From an uncultured SAR116 cluster alpha proteobacterium (lineage in GTDB: Bacteria > Pseudomonadota > Alphaproteobacteria > Puniceispirillales > Marisalimonadaceae): a stretch of 64,000 nt of DNA. The DNA lies in contig CACMTN010000008.1 in NCBI GenBank assembly GCA_902616615.1, forward strand, positions 27,010 through 91,009. The letters are read 5' to 3'. Position 1 is the first letter of the stretch. The number at the start of each line of letters is the position of its first letter. Below are positions 44,623 through 53,552 of this stretch, one piece after another. The notes under the pieces were generated by a model. That model saw only the letters and a program-made list of their open reading frames with translations, was not told the origin of the DNA and searched no databases. The position numbers and the translations under genes are program-made.

Positions 44623-45777
44623 ATGAAAATAAAGATAATTGATGTTACAGTCCATGTTATTAAATCATCATTAGAAATACCTTTTGCATTTTCTCAAGGA
44701 TGGGTAAATGCAAGGTCTGCGACACTTGTAGAAATAAAAACAAACTCAGGTTTGGTTGGCTGGGGGGAAGCATTTTGTCAAGGATTAGAACCTCCCGAAA
44801 TCTCAGCAGCTGTAATTGAAAATGCTCTAAAGCCTATTTTATTAGATCAGTCCCCATTAAATATAGAAGTCCTGTGGCACAAAATGTACAATTCTACAAG
44901 AGATTATGGAAGAAAAGGATCTGTAGTATCTGGCATAAGTGCAGTGGATATAGCATTATGGGATATTGCAGGCAAATATTACAACCAACCTGTATATCAA
45001 TTATTAGGAGGTGCATTTAGAAAAAAAATTAAACCTTATGCAACAGGTTTTTACAGAATAAAAGGTAAAGGTGAAGCAAGCAGATTAGCAGAAGAAGCTT
45101 TATCTCACTTCGAAAATGGTTTTGATCATATGAAGGTTAAACTTGGTTTTGGAATAGACGACGACCTGATGTGTATGGAAAGCATCGGTCATGCTCTGAA
45201 AAATAAAAATGTTACTCTTATGATTGATACTAATCACGCTTATGGAAGATCTGAGGCACTGACATTAGGAAAAAACTTACAGAGTTATAAATTACGCTGG
45301 TATGAAGAACCAGTTGTTCCTGAGGATATTAAAGGTTATGCAGAATTGAGATCTAAGTTAGACATTCCTATTGCAGGAGGTGAGAATGAGCATACTCTAT
45401 TTGGATTTAAATCACTTTTCGAAAATAATGCAATTGACATTGCACAACCTGATATTGGTTCATGTGGCGGTATAACAGGTGCAAAACATATTATTAATTT
45501 AGCACATAGTTTTGGTGTAGAGGTTAATCCTCATGTATGGGGTTCAGCAATTGCTCAAGCTGCATCTATTCAAGTTATTGCCTCCATTCCAGTAACCCAT
45601 TTCTCAATTTTTGCTAGAGAGCCTATTTTAGAATATGATCAATCAAGTCATCCCTTTAGAAGAGAATTACTTTCAAAACCCTTTGAGCTTGTGAATGGCA
45701 TGATAAATATTCCAGACGATAAAGGTTTAGGAATTGAGGTTAATCTAGAAACTGTTAAAAAATACAAAACTAATTAA
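44623..45777 (+). CDS. Mandelate racemase/muconate lactonizing enzyme family protein (enolase superfamily sugar-acid dehydratase)
   Basis: 384 residues after GGAGG. The lid domain (1-125) precedes the barrel with Lys171-x-Lys173 in MKVKLGF, metal ligands Asp202 (DTNH), Glu228 (EEP) and Glu254 (GGENE), Asp277 and His304 in NPHVWGS. The KxK plus distal His pattern fits acid-sugar dehydratases or MR-type racemases. It is the first gene of an operon with an epoxide-hydrolase-like protein and an EamA carrier. The exact sugar acid cannot be read. Confidence 0.87.
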   Translation: MKIKIIDVTVHVIKSSLEIPFAFSQGWVNARSATLVEIKTNSGLVGWGEAFCQGLEPPEISAAVIENALKPILLDQSPLNIEVLWHKMYNSTRDYGRKGSVVSGISAVDIALWDIAGKYYNQPVYQLLGGAFRKKIKPYATGFYRIKGKGEASRLAEEALSHFENGFDHMKVKLGFGIDDDLMCMESIGHALKNKNVTLMIDTNHAYGRSEALTLGKNLQSYKLRWYEEPVVPEDIKGYAELRSKLDIPIAGGENEHTLFGFKSLFENNAIDIAQPDIGSCGGITGAKHIINLAHSFGVEVNPHVWGSAIAQAASIQVIASIPVTHFSIFAREPILEYDQSSHPFRRELLSKPFELVNGMINIPDDKGLGIEVNLETVKKYKTN

Positions 45778-45785
45778 AACAAATC

Positions 45786-46898
45786 ATGATTGAACTTTTA
45801 GACCCAATAATCAAATCACATAATGTAGAAATCTCAAATGGTCTCAATGTTCATTATTTAGAAGCAGATTCAAACAAATCTCAAAAACCAACGGCTCTTC
45901 TTCTGCACGGGTTTCCCGAATTAAGTTTTAGTTGGAGAAAAATTATACCTTTTTTAGCTGCTGAAGGTTTTAGAGTTATTGCACCTGATATGAGAGGATA
46001 TGGCCAAACCTTAGGTGGGGGAAAAGAATTTCATGCCGACATATCTGAATATCGATTATTAAACTTAAGCACAGATATAATAAGTCTTATGAGTTCTTTA
46101 AATCTTGATAAAATTGATTTATTGGTTGGACATGATGCAGGTTCATCAGTTGCTGCAGTGTCAGCTATAATCAGACCAGACATCTTTAAATCTTTAGTTA
46201 TGATGAGTGCTCCATACGCTGGAACTCCAAATATAAAAAGTAGTTTGACATATGAAGATCCTATTCACAAAGAATTGGAAAAATTAGACCCTCCCAGAAA
46301 ACACTACCAATGGTATTATTCTACAATTGAAGCCAACAAAGATATGCACTTAGAAAAAAAAGAACTACATAAATTTTTAAGAGCTTACTATCACATGAAA
46401 AGTGCAGACTGGAAAAAGAACGTTCCTTACAAGTTGAATTCTTGGAATGCGGAAAACTTAGCTAAAATGCCAGAGTATTACATTATGCACCTTAACGAGG
46501 ATATGGTCCAAAGTGTAATGCCGCACTATCCACAGTCAAATTGTTATGAAAATTGGTTAAATGATCAAGAATTAGAAGTTTACACCAACAGCTTTTTAAA
46601 AAATAGTTTTCAACCTGCATTAAACTGGTATAGGTGCATGACCTCAAATGTTCTTAATAGTGATTTAAGAATTTTTTCTGGCAAAAAGATTGAAGTTCCA
46701 TCTTGTTTTATTGCAGGTGAAAAAGATTGGGGTATTTACCAAAAACCTGGAGCATTAGAAATAATGGAAAATAATTTGTGTTTGCACTATAAGGGCAGAC
46801 ATATTATCCAGAACGCTGGACATTGGGTTCAACAAGAAAATCATGTCGATGTAGCAAAAACTTTAATAGATTTTTTTAAAAATAATAATTTATTTTAG
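45786..46898 (+). CDS. Alpha/beta hydrolase, epoxide hydrolase/haloalkane dehalogenase type
   Basis: 370 residues. The oxyanion motif HGFPE (41-45), nucleophile Asp117 in GHDAGSSVA and catalytic His in NAGHWVQQE are visible. An Asp nucleophile places it among epoxide hydrolases and dehalogenases, not serine esterases. A two-tyrosine cap is plausible (YYHMKS, WYYST), favouring an epoxide hydrolase. It lies 8 bp after the enolase-superfamily gene and 8 bp before the EamA gene, so all three share an operon. The substrate is unknown. Confidence 0.85.
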   Translation: MIELLDPIIKSHNVEISNGLNVHYLEADSNKSQKPTALLLHGFPELSFSWRKIIPFLAAEGFRVIAPDMRGYGQTLGGGKEFHADISEYRLLNLSTDIISLMSSLNLDKIDLLVGHDAGSSVAAVSAIIRPDIFKSLVMMSAPYAGTPNIKSSLTYEDPIHKELEKLDPPRKHYQWYYSTIEANKDMHLEKKELHKFLRAYYHMKSADWKKNVPYKLNSWNAENLAKMPEYYIMHLNEDMVQSVMPHYPQSNCYENWLNDQELEVYTNSFLKNSFQPALNWYRCMTSNVLNSDLRIFSGKKIEVPSCFIAGEKDWGIYQKPGALEIMENNLCLHYKGRHIIQNAGHWVQQENHVDVAKTLIDFFKNNNLF

Positions 46899-46900
46899 GA
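46896..46900 (+). promoter_or_regulatory. Shine-Dalgarno TAGGA supporting a TTG start
   Basis: TAGGA overlaps the stop codon of the hydrolase gene and lies six bases before TTG 46907, supporting that start for the EamA gene. Confidence 0.45.
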
Positions 46901-46906
46901 ATTATT

Positions 46907-47800
46907 TTGAACTTCTCTTTATCTGGAAATCTTTTTAAGGGAATTGGAATAGCCACTATTGGTGCATTAGTTTTATCTCCAGACACCTTGTTTATGAGAT
47001 GGTCTGAAATGGACGCATGGTCAATGCTGACGTGGCGAGGCTTTGAAATGGGATTAATGCTTATCTTATTTTCTAGCTGTTTTGAAATTTATAGAAAAAA
47101 TTTTAAAAAAGTTTTTTCAAGAGTTGGTATCTGGATAATTTTATCTCAGATATTAAGTTCTATATTTTTCACGTATGGTGTTGCTGAAACTTCAGTATCG
47201 TTAATTTTATTTTGTCTAGCAACCTCTCCAATATTTGCCTCTATATTTTCAATTTTTATTCTTAAAGAAAAAACAACATCTTCGACATGGATAACTGCAT
47301 TTTTTGCATTGATTGGAGTTGGAATTTCTGTGGCAAATGGTGAAAATGTTTTAAATGCACCTCAGGGTAGCGTTTTCATTGGGACAGTATGCGGAATAGG
47401 AGCTGCAGCCACATTAGGCTTGAGTTTAGTATTTTTGAGAAGCAAACCTGATATACCAGCTATGACTGTTACTGGATTGAGTTCTTTTGGCTATGGTATA
47501 ATTGGGTTATTTATTGTATCTCCAGATCTTCTTTTTAAAGGTGATATAATTGCAATTTCTTTATCTGGATTAATAATCCTTCCAATATCTTTTGCGTGCT
47601 TAACTTTTGCAACAAGGTATACACAAGCTTCTAATATTGGACTTTTAATGCTTTTAGAGACTGCTCTTGGTCCATTTTGGGTATGGCTAGGAACTAATGA
47701 AACTCCAAATATCTATATGATAGTAGGTGGGGTTATAGTTATTTTTAGTCTTGCTTGGTATATTTTAGTAGATCAAATAAAAATTTCTTTTTCCAAATAA
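46907..47800 (+). CDS. EamA/DMT superfamily transporter
   Basis: 297 residues from TTG 46907 with a TAGGA site. About ten hydrophobic helices in two EamA repeats (roughly 10-140 and 150-290) are visible, with family motifs SLILFCLATSPIFASIFS and the conserved WLGTNE region. It is probably an inner-membrane exporter or importer of a small metabolite. It ends the operon with the enolase-superfamily and epoxide-hydrolase-like genes. Confidence 0.85.
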   Translation: MNFSLSGNLFKGIGIATIGALVLSPDTLFMRWSEMDAWSMLTWRGFEMGLMLILFSSCFEIYRKNFKKVFSRVGIWIILSQILSSIFFTYGVAETSVSLILFCLATSPIFASIFSIFILKEKTTSSTWITAFFALIGVGISVANGENVLNAPQGSVFIGTVCGIGAAATLGLSLVFLRSKPDIPAMTVTGLSSFGYGIIGLFIVSPDLLFKGDIIAISLSGLIILPISFACLTFATRYTQASNIGLLMLLETALGPFWVWLGTNETPNIYMIVGGVIVIFSLAWYILVDQIKISFSK

Positions 47801-47826
47801 TTTGATTTTTATAAAATTTGGAAAAA

Positions 47827-48228
47827 TTATTTTGAAAATTGGAGTATTAACTTTGATCTATTTGATTTAGATTTTTCATCAAGTTTGTTTTTAAAATTGT
47901 ATCCCCAAACAGGACCAGGCCAAGCTGGATCACTTTTTTTTCTTAAAACCAAATGTAAATGAAGTTGAGATACTACATTTCCTAACATACCAATATTTGT
48001 CTTATAGTATCTTCCTTTAGATTTAAGATAGTCACCTAGTTCTATTGCAAAATTTAATAAATAATTTCTATCTTTTATCTCTAATTCATATAACTCTGTT
48101 AAGTTTGATTTTTTTGGAATTAGGATCACCCAAAAAACTTCACTTATGTCCATTAATCTTATTTGAAAATCATTATTTTCCTTAACTAGAAAACTATCCT
48201 GTTCTATTCTATTATCTAATTTAAACAT
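47827..48228 (-). CDS. HIT family protein
   Basis: 133 residues with AGGAAA before ATG 48228. The histidine triad reads QLHLHLV followed by a DPAWPGPVWG tail. The first His is Gln, which is normal for this HIT subgroup (the QLHxH...AWPxPxWG pattern), so it is not a degraded site. Members hydrolyse nucleotide phosphoramidates or related bonds; the subgroup role is unknown. It is a lone reverse-strand gene, 83 bp from the divergent M20 hydrolase. Confidence 0.85.
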   Translation of the reverse strand: MFKLDNRIEQDSFLVKENNDFQIRLMDISEVFWVILIPKKSNLTELYELEIKDRNYLLNFAIELGDYLKSKGRYYKTNIGMLGNVVSQLHLHLVLRKKSDPAWPGPVWGYNFKNKLDEKSKSNRSKLILQFSK

Positions 48229-48311
48229 TTCTATTTCCTAATAAATTGATTAATTTTTATATTATTACGATTTATTAAGTTAATAAAGATTTCAAATTAA
48301 GGGAAAATCCA

Positions 48312-49550
48312 ATGGTTAAAGAAACAAATATTTCAATTAATGAGAATAGGTTATGGGATAGTTTGATAGAAATGGCAAAAATTGGTCCCGGAATAGCAGG
48401 AGGAAATAATAGACAAACTGTTACTTTCGAAGATGGTGAAGCTAGAAAACTTTTACAGAAATGGGCTTCAGAATCAGGTATGTCAATGAAAGTTGATGAA
48501 CTTGGATCTATGTTTTTAAAGAGAGAAGGAACAGAAAATGACGCTCTTCCTGTTGTTATAGGAAGTCATTTGGATACTCAGCCAACAGGTGGCAAGTATG
48601 ATGGTGTTCTTGGTGTTCTAGCAGGTCTTGAAGTTGTAAGAACTCTTAATGATTTAAATATAAAAACAAAAAGACCTATTTTAGTTGTCAATTGGACAAA
48701 TGAAGAAGGATCACGTTTTCCTCCCGCAATGATGGCTTCAGCCGGTTATGCCGGTATATATGATACTAAGACTTTACTTGCCGCAACAGATCATGAAGGA
48801 AATATTTTTGGTGAAGAACTTGATAAAATTGGATGGAAAGGAACTGAACCAGTTGGTAAAGAAAAGTTTCATTGTTATTATGAACTTCATATTGAACAAG
48901 GTCCAATACTTGAAAATGAAAATATAGACATCGGAGTAGTTACTCATGGCCAAGGATTAAAATGGTTGGAAGTAAAACTTACCGGAGTTGAACAACATAC
49001 TGGCACAACTCCAATGAACATAAGGAAAGATACGGCACTAGCTTTATCAGAAATTATCTTAACTGTTAATAAAGTTGCAAACGATAACCAACCTAATGCA
49101 CTGGGCAGTGTAGGTCACATTGAAGTATCACCTAATTCTAGAAATGTGATTGCTGGTCAAACTACATTTACAATAGACATTAGATCTCCTGAAATAAACA
49201 AGCTTAATGACATGGAAAAAGAAATAAAGTCATCTGCAGAGAAAATTTGTAAAAAATATAAAGTAAATCTTCAAATGGAACAAATTGGTGGATTTGATCC
49301 CGTAGCCTTTGACAAACTTTGTCTTGAAAACATCAGAGATAGTGCCAAAAAATTTGGATATTCTTATAAAGATATTGTTTCAGGTGCCGGCCATGATGCA
49401 TGTTGGATTAATACTGTTGTACCGTCTGCTATGATAATGTGTCCCTGCATAGATGGCTTAAGTCATAATGAAGCTGAGGAGATAAAACCTGAATGGGCAT
49501 ACGCAAGTACAAACGTTTTACTTCATTCTGCTATTGCATCTGCTTCGTAA
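48312..49550 (+). CDS. M20 family Zn-dependent amidohydrolase (N-carbamoyl-L-amino-acid hydrolase/allantoate amidohydrolase type)
   Basis: 412 residues. Zinc-binding His86 in GSHLDTQPTGG, Asp97 in KYDGVLG, Glu in NEEGSRF (about 131-137) and a late His in GAGHDACW are present. The dimerisation lid lies about 220-325. This branch hydrolyses N-carbamoyl-amino acids, beta-ureidopropionate or allantoate. No hydantoinase of the dihydropyrimidinase type is adjacent, but a HyuA/HyuB-like fused protein is encoded at 31.8 kb. It is convergent with edd, 9 bp between stops. Confidence 0.88.
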   Translation: MVKETNISINENRLWDSLIEMAKIGPGIAGGNNRQTVTFEDGEARKLLQKWASESGMSMKVDELGSMFLKREGTENDALPVVIGSHLDTQPTGGKYDGVLGVLAGLEVVRTLNDLNIKTKRPILVVNWTNEEGSRFPPAMMASAGYAGIYDTKTLLAATDHEGNIFGEELDKIGWKGTEPVGKEKFHCYYELHIEQGPILENENIDIGVVTHGQGLKWLEVKLTGVEQHTGTTPMNIRKDTALALSEIILTVNKVANDNQPNALGSVGHIEVSPNSRNVIAGQTTFTIDIRSPEINKLNDMEKEIKSSAEKICKKYKVNLQMEQIGGFDPVAFDKLCLENIRDSAKKFGYSYKDIVSGAGHDACWINTVVPSAMIMCPCIDGLSHNEAEEIKPEWAYASTNVLLHSAIASAS

Positions 49551-49559
49551 AATTCAAAA

Positions 49560-51377
49560 TTAATTATTAATTAAATTTAAGCCTGCACCATTTTCAGCGC
49601 CACTTGCATTACTTCTTAACAAAGAAAATAAATTTCTACCAAAATTTAAGTGTTTATTCTTTTCTGACGTTATTATTTTTCTATTTGAAATATCCTTGTT
49701 AACGTTAATTTTTCCGTTAATTGCATCAATTTCTATTTCGTCTCCATCTTGAATTTTAGCTATTATACCACCATCAATTGCTTCAGGTGTAATGTGGATT
49801 GCAGAAGGAACTTTTCCTGAGGCACCAGACATTCTGCCATCAGTAATCAAAGCTACTTTAAAACCCATATCTTGTATATTAGAAAGAATAGGTGTAAGTG
49901 CGTGTAATTCAGGCATTCCGTTAGCTTTTGGTCCTTGAAATTTTACTACAACTATTACATCCCGGTTTAGAATACCTTTATTATAGGCTGTTTTAACCTC
50001 TTCTTGATTATCGAATACCATAGCAGGTGCAGTAATATTATAATGCTCAGGTTTTACAGCAGAGATTTTAATAACCCCTTTACCTAGATTACCTTTCAAT
50101 ATTTTTAATCCACCATTTTTTTGATGTGGATCTTTGACGGTTCTTAAAATATTATCATCATATGATTTTGATTTTTCTTTATTCCAAATTAATTTAGCAC
50201 CTTTTAAAGTTGCCTCTGAAATATAATCAAATAAATTTTCGCCCCAAATTGTTTTAGCAGATCCATCTAATAAACCTTCATCTAATAGTTCTCCAATTAT
50301 AAAGCTCATTCCACCAGCTGCATGAAATTGATTTATATCTGCACTACCATTTGGATATACCTTTGCCAATAAGGGGGTAATTTCTGATAAATCCTCAAAA
50401 TCTTCCCACAATAATTTTATGCCTGCAGCTGCGGCCATAGCTGGGAGATGTAATGTATGATTGGTTGATCCACCGGTTGCAAGCAAGCCAATAATAGCAT
50501 TAACAAAACTTCTTTCATCTATCGTTTTTCCAATTGGCCTTACATCATTGCTCTTTCTTGAGATTAAAATTGCTTGTTGCGTTGCGGCAATATTATATGC
50601 ATGTCTTAAATCACTATGAGGATGGATAAAAGCGGCACCAGGTAAATGTAAGCCCATAATTTCCATCAGCATTTGATTAGAATTTGCAGTTCCATAAAAA
50701 GTACAAGTCCCCTCTCCATGGTATGCTGAAGTTTCTGCTTTTAGTAATTCGGCTCTAGATACCTCACCTTTAGCAAAAGCTTTTCGAACTTTAGCTTTTT
50801 CTTCATTAGGAATTCCAGATGACATTGGTCCAGCTGGAATGAAAATAATTGGCAAGTGTCCAAAAGAAAGAGCTCCAATAAAAAGTCCAGGTACAATTTT
50901 ATCACAAACACCTAAACATAATGCTGCATCATAAACCCCGTGACTTAGTGAAACTGCTGTTGACATTGCAATTACATCTCTTGACATAAGAGATAGTTCC
51001 ATCGCAGGTCTTCCCTGGGTAATTCCATCACACATTGCAGGAACTCCACCTGCCATTTGGGCTGTTGCTCCAAATTGATTTGCAGCAGCCTTAATTATTT
51101 TTGGAAAATTTTCTAACGGTTTATGAGCAGAAAGCATATCATTATAAGCTGATACAATACCGATATTTGGTTTAGTATTAAGTAAAATTGAGTCTTTTTC
51201 TGTTGATGGTGAACCAGCTACCACATGTGCCATGTTAGAACATGCAATTGAACCTCTATCGTTATCATTATCATCTTCCATAGCAACAACATTATCCAAA
51301 TATCGTTTTCTATAATATTTACTTCTATCTATTATTCTGTTGGTCACTTCTATGATTTTACTATTTAATTTAGTCAT
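49560..51377 (-). CDS. edd: 6-phosphogluconate dehydratase
   Basis: 605 residues, full length. The N-terminal half carries the Fe-S cysteines in MCDGITQG, LCLGVCDKIVPG and GTCTFYGTANSN, and the C-terminal DGRMSGASGKVPSAIH motif is diagnostic of Edd. It converts 6-phosphogluconate to KDPG. It overlaps pgl by 8 bp and is the last gene of the zwf-pgl-edd operon, so the three should be translated together. The cleavage enzyme Eda is encoded separately at 30052. Confidence 0.94.
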   Translation of the reverse strand: MTKLNSKIIEVTNRIIDRSKYYRKRYLDNVVAMEDDNDNDRGSIACSNMAHVVAGSPSTEKDSILLNTKPNIGIVSAYNDMLSAHKPLENFPKIIKAAANQFGATAQMAGGVPAMCDGITQGRPAMELSLMSRDVIAMSTAVSLSHGVYDAALCLGVCDKIVPGLFIGALSFGHLPIIFIPAGPMSSGIPNEEKAKVRKAFAKGEVSRAELLKAETSAYHGEGTCTFYGTANSNQMLMEIMGLHLPGAAFIHPHSDLRHAYNIAATQQAILISRKSNDVRPIGKTIDERSFVNAIIGLLATGGSTNHTLHLPAMAAAAGIKLLWEDFEDLSEITPLLAKVYPNGSADINQFHAAGGMSFIIGELLDEGLLDGSAKTIWGENLFDYISEATLKGAKLIWNKEKSKSYDDNILRTVKDPHQKNGGLKILKGNLGKGVIKISAVKPEHYNITAPAMVFDNQEEVKTAYNKGILNRDVIVVVKFQGPKANGMPELHALTPILSNIQDMGFKVALITDGRMSGASGKVPSAIHITPEAIDGGIIAKIQDGDEIEIDAINGKINVNKDISNRKIITSEKNKHLNFGRNLFSLLRSNASGAENGAGLNLINN

Positions 51378-51990
51378 TTACTTTCTCTATAAAAAAATCT
51401 CTGTTTCTATTTTTAATTAAATGATGAATTGGTAATTTCTTTTCTTTTTGAGCTTTCTCAAAAATATTTTGCTTAACTTTTCCTTTAACTAATAAAATTA
51501 TATTTAAACTTTCCATTATCAAAGTTAAATTCATGGTTATTCTTGGTATTAAGGGATTACCTTGAGGTGGTGTTATTAAAATTTTTGGACTTGCATTTAG
51601 ATCAAAAGCTTCATTTTGGTTTATCATATCAGGAAACAAAGAAGCAAAATGTCCATCTTCACCCATACCAAGTAGAGTGACATCAAAAGGTTTTTTGAAT
51701 TCTGTATTTGACAAAAAGTTTTCTGTAAGAGGAAAGAAATTAATATTTTTAGCTTTATTTTTTATGAAATGATTATGTAATAATTTTTGGTTACTTTCTC
51801 TGTGATCAGGGTCAACTAATCTATCATCTACTAATGTTAGAAAAACTTTCGACCAGGATATATCAATATTTGATAATTCTTCATAAATACTAATTGGACT
51901 AGAACCACCAGATAATACTAAACTAGCAGACCCTTCATTTTCTATAGAAGAATTTAATCTATCAGAAATTAAATTAACAATTCTCATCAT
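51370..51990 (-). CDS. pgl: 6-phosphogluconolactonase
   Basis: 206 residues. The SugarP-isomerase-like fold shows LVLSGGSSPISIYEEL (24-39), TLVDDRLVDPDHRESN and LLGMGEDGHFASLFP (about 117-131), the canonical DevB/Pgl motifs. It hydrolyses 6-phosphogluconolactone. Its start overlaps the zwf stop by one base (TAATG) and its end overlaps edd by 8 bp. ATG 51990 or the next codon could be used. Confidence 0.93.
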   Translation of the reverse strand: MMRIVNLISDRLNSSIENEGSASLVLSGGSSPISIYEELSNIDISWSKVFLTLVDDRLVDPDHRESNQKLLHNHFIKNKAKNINFFPLTENFLSNTEFKKPFDVTLLGMGEDGHFASLFPDMINQNEAFDLNASPKILITPPQGNPLIPRITMNLTLIMESLNIILLVKGKVKQNIFEKAQKEKKLPIHHLIKNRNRDFFIEKVND

Positions 51991-53426
51991 TATTCATCTT
52001 TTGGATCAAGCCATTGATGTCCTTCCAAAACCAAAATTTTATCTTCAGGACCCATAGTACCAGTTCTGTAGAGTTGCGTTTCTTGATTTTTTGCTATTTC
52101 TACAATTGGATCAATATAGTCCCACGCAGCAAGCACTTCATCAGATCTCATAAAAAGTGTTTGATTACCTCTAACAACATCCATTAAAAGCCTCTCGTAA
52201 GCATCGGGTAATCTATCAGCAAAAGTGTCTCCAAAGGATAAATTGAGTTCTGAAGGAAAAAATCGCATGCCACCTGGGCCAGGTGCTTTTGAAGTTAATT
52301 TTAGTTTAAGACCTTCTTCGGGCTGTACTCTTATTATAAGTCTATTGGGTTCGTCATGAGCGTCTGTAGTAAATTTGGAAAAGATATCATGTGGTTTATT
52401 TTTAAAGGTAATAATTATTTCACTTGCCCTAGTAGATAATTTTTTACCAGTTCTGATGTAAAATGGAACTCCAGCCCATCTCCAATTATTTATTATAACT
52501 TTTAGAGATACAAAAGTTTCTGTATTTGAGTTTTCTCCTAATTCATCTGAAAAACTTCTATATTGACCTGTCTGAATTTCTTCTTCTGTTATTGGTTTGA
52601 GAGCTTTTAAAACCCTTAATTTCTCGTCTCTAAGTTGATCTGCTTCATAAAATGAAGGCGGTTCCATAGCTATCAAACATACAAGTTGTAAGAGATGATT
52701 TTGCAACATATCTCTTATTGCACCATATTCATTATAATAAGAAATTCTATCTTCAACACCAACTGTCTCAGAAACTGTAATTTGGACATTGTCTACATTT
52801 TTATTGTTCCATTGATTTTCAAAAAATGTGTTAGCAAACCTTAAAGCCATCAAATTTTGAACGGTTTCCTTACCTAAATAATGATCTATTCTATAGATTT
52901 GACTTTCTTTAAAAACGCTTGATATTTCATTGTTAATTTGTATAGCTGTTAATTTATTTTTGCCAATTGGTTTTTCGATTACAAGCCTACTTTGAGGAAC
53001 ATTTAAACCAGAGTCTCTAATGAATCTACAACTATTACCAAATAAGCTAGACGCTATTGCTAAGTAAAATATTATGGGCCTATTTGGGTCAAATTTTTCT
53101 TTTAAAATTTTAACTAATTCAAGATGACCATTACCAGAAACAACGTCTAGCTCAACAAATTTTATAATATTTAGAAAATCATCCCAGATTTTTTCATTAT
53201 CAATAACTTTATTTATAGCTTCATCACATTTAAATTTTAATGCCGAAAAAAATTCACCCTTGGATTTTATTTCTTTATCGCACAAAATTATATTTGAGTT
53301 TCCATCAATCTGCTTATCTAAAAATCTCCAAAATAAAGCTGGTAATATTTTATTTTTAGAGAGATTTCCTGTCCCACCAACGATTATGAATTCACTTGGA
53401 ACGATGTTAGATTTATCTGATATCAT
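51990..53426 (-). CDS. zwf: Glucose-6-phosphate 1-dehydrogenase
   Basis: 478 residues. The NADP loop IIVGGTGNLSKNK, active-site RIDHYLGKE (about 182-190), the FANTFFENQWN region and WAGVPFYIRTGK are diagnostic. It supplies 6-phosphogluconolactone and NADPH for the Entner-Doudoroff route. It is first in the zwf-pgl-edd operon. The divergent region to 53553 is 126 bp long and AT-rich. Confidence 0.95.
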   Translation of the reverse strand: MISDKSNIVPSEFIIVGGTGNLSKNKILPALFWRFLDKQIDGNSNIILCDKEIKSKGEFFSALKFKCDEAINKVIDNEKIWDDFLNIIKFVELDVVSGNGHLELVKILKEKFDPNRPIIFYLAIASSLFGNSCRFIRDSGLNVPQSRLVIEKPIGKNKLTAIQINNEISSVFKESQIYRIDHYLGKETVQNLMALRFANTFFENQWNNKNVDNVQITVSETVGVEDRISYYNEYGAIRDMLQNHLLQLVCLIAMEPPSFYEADQLRDEKLRVLKALKPITEEEIQTGQYRSFSDELGENSNTETFVSLKVIINNWRWAGVPFYIRTGKKLSTRASEIIITFKNKPHDIFSKFTTDAHDEPNRLIIRVQPEEGLKLKLTSKAPGPGGMRFFPSELNLSFGDTFADRLPDAYERLLMDVVRGNQTLFMRSDEVLAAWDYIDPIVEIAKNQETQLYRTGTMGPEDKILVLEGHQWLDPKDE

Positions 53427-53552
53427 GATGTAACTTTTGTTTACTCTAAAATAATTAATAAATACCTTAAATATTATAAAAAATTGTAAATTAATATTAT
53501 TTAAGTTTAATGTTGATTAAATAATTAGCAATAAGTTAGGGAGAAGTATTTT

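Noticed and set aside
47827..48228. HIT protein with Gln in place of the first triad His, read as a degraded site
   Set aside because: The QLHxH...AWPxPxWG pattern is normal for this HIT subgroup.
53466..53505. CTTAAATA/TATTTAAG inverted repeat in the zwf promoter
   Set aside because: AT-rich with a 24-bp spacer; not distinguishable from background.
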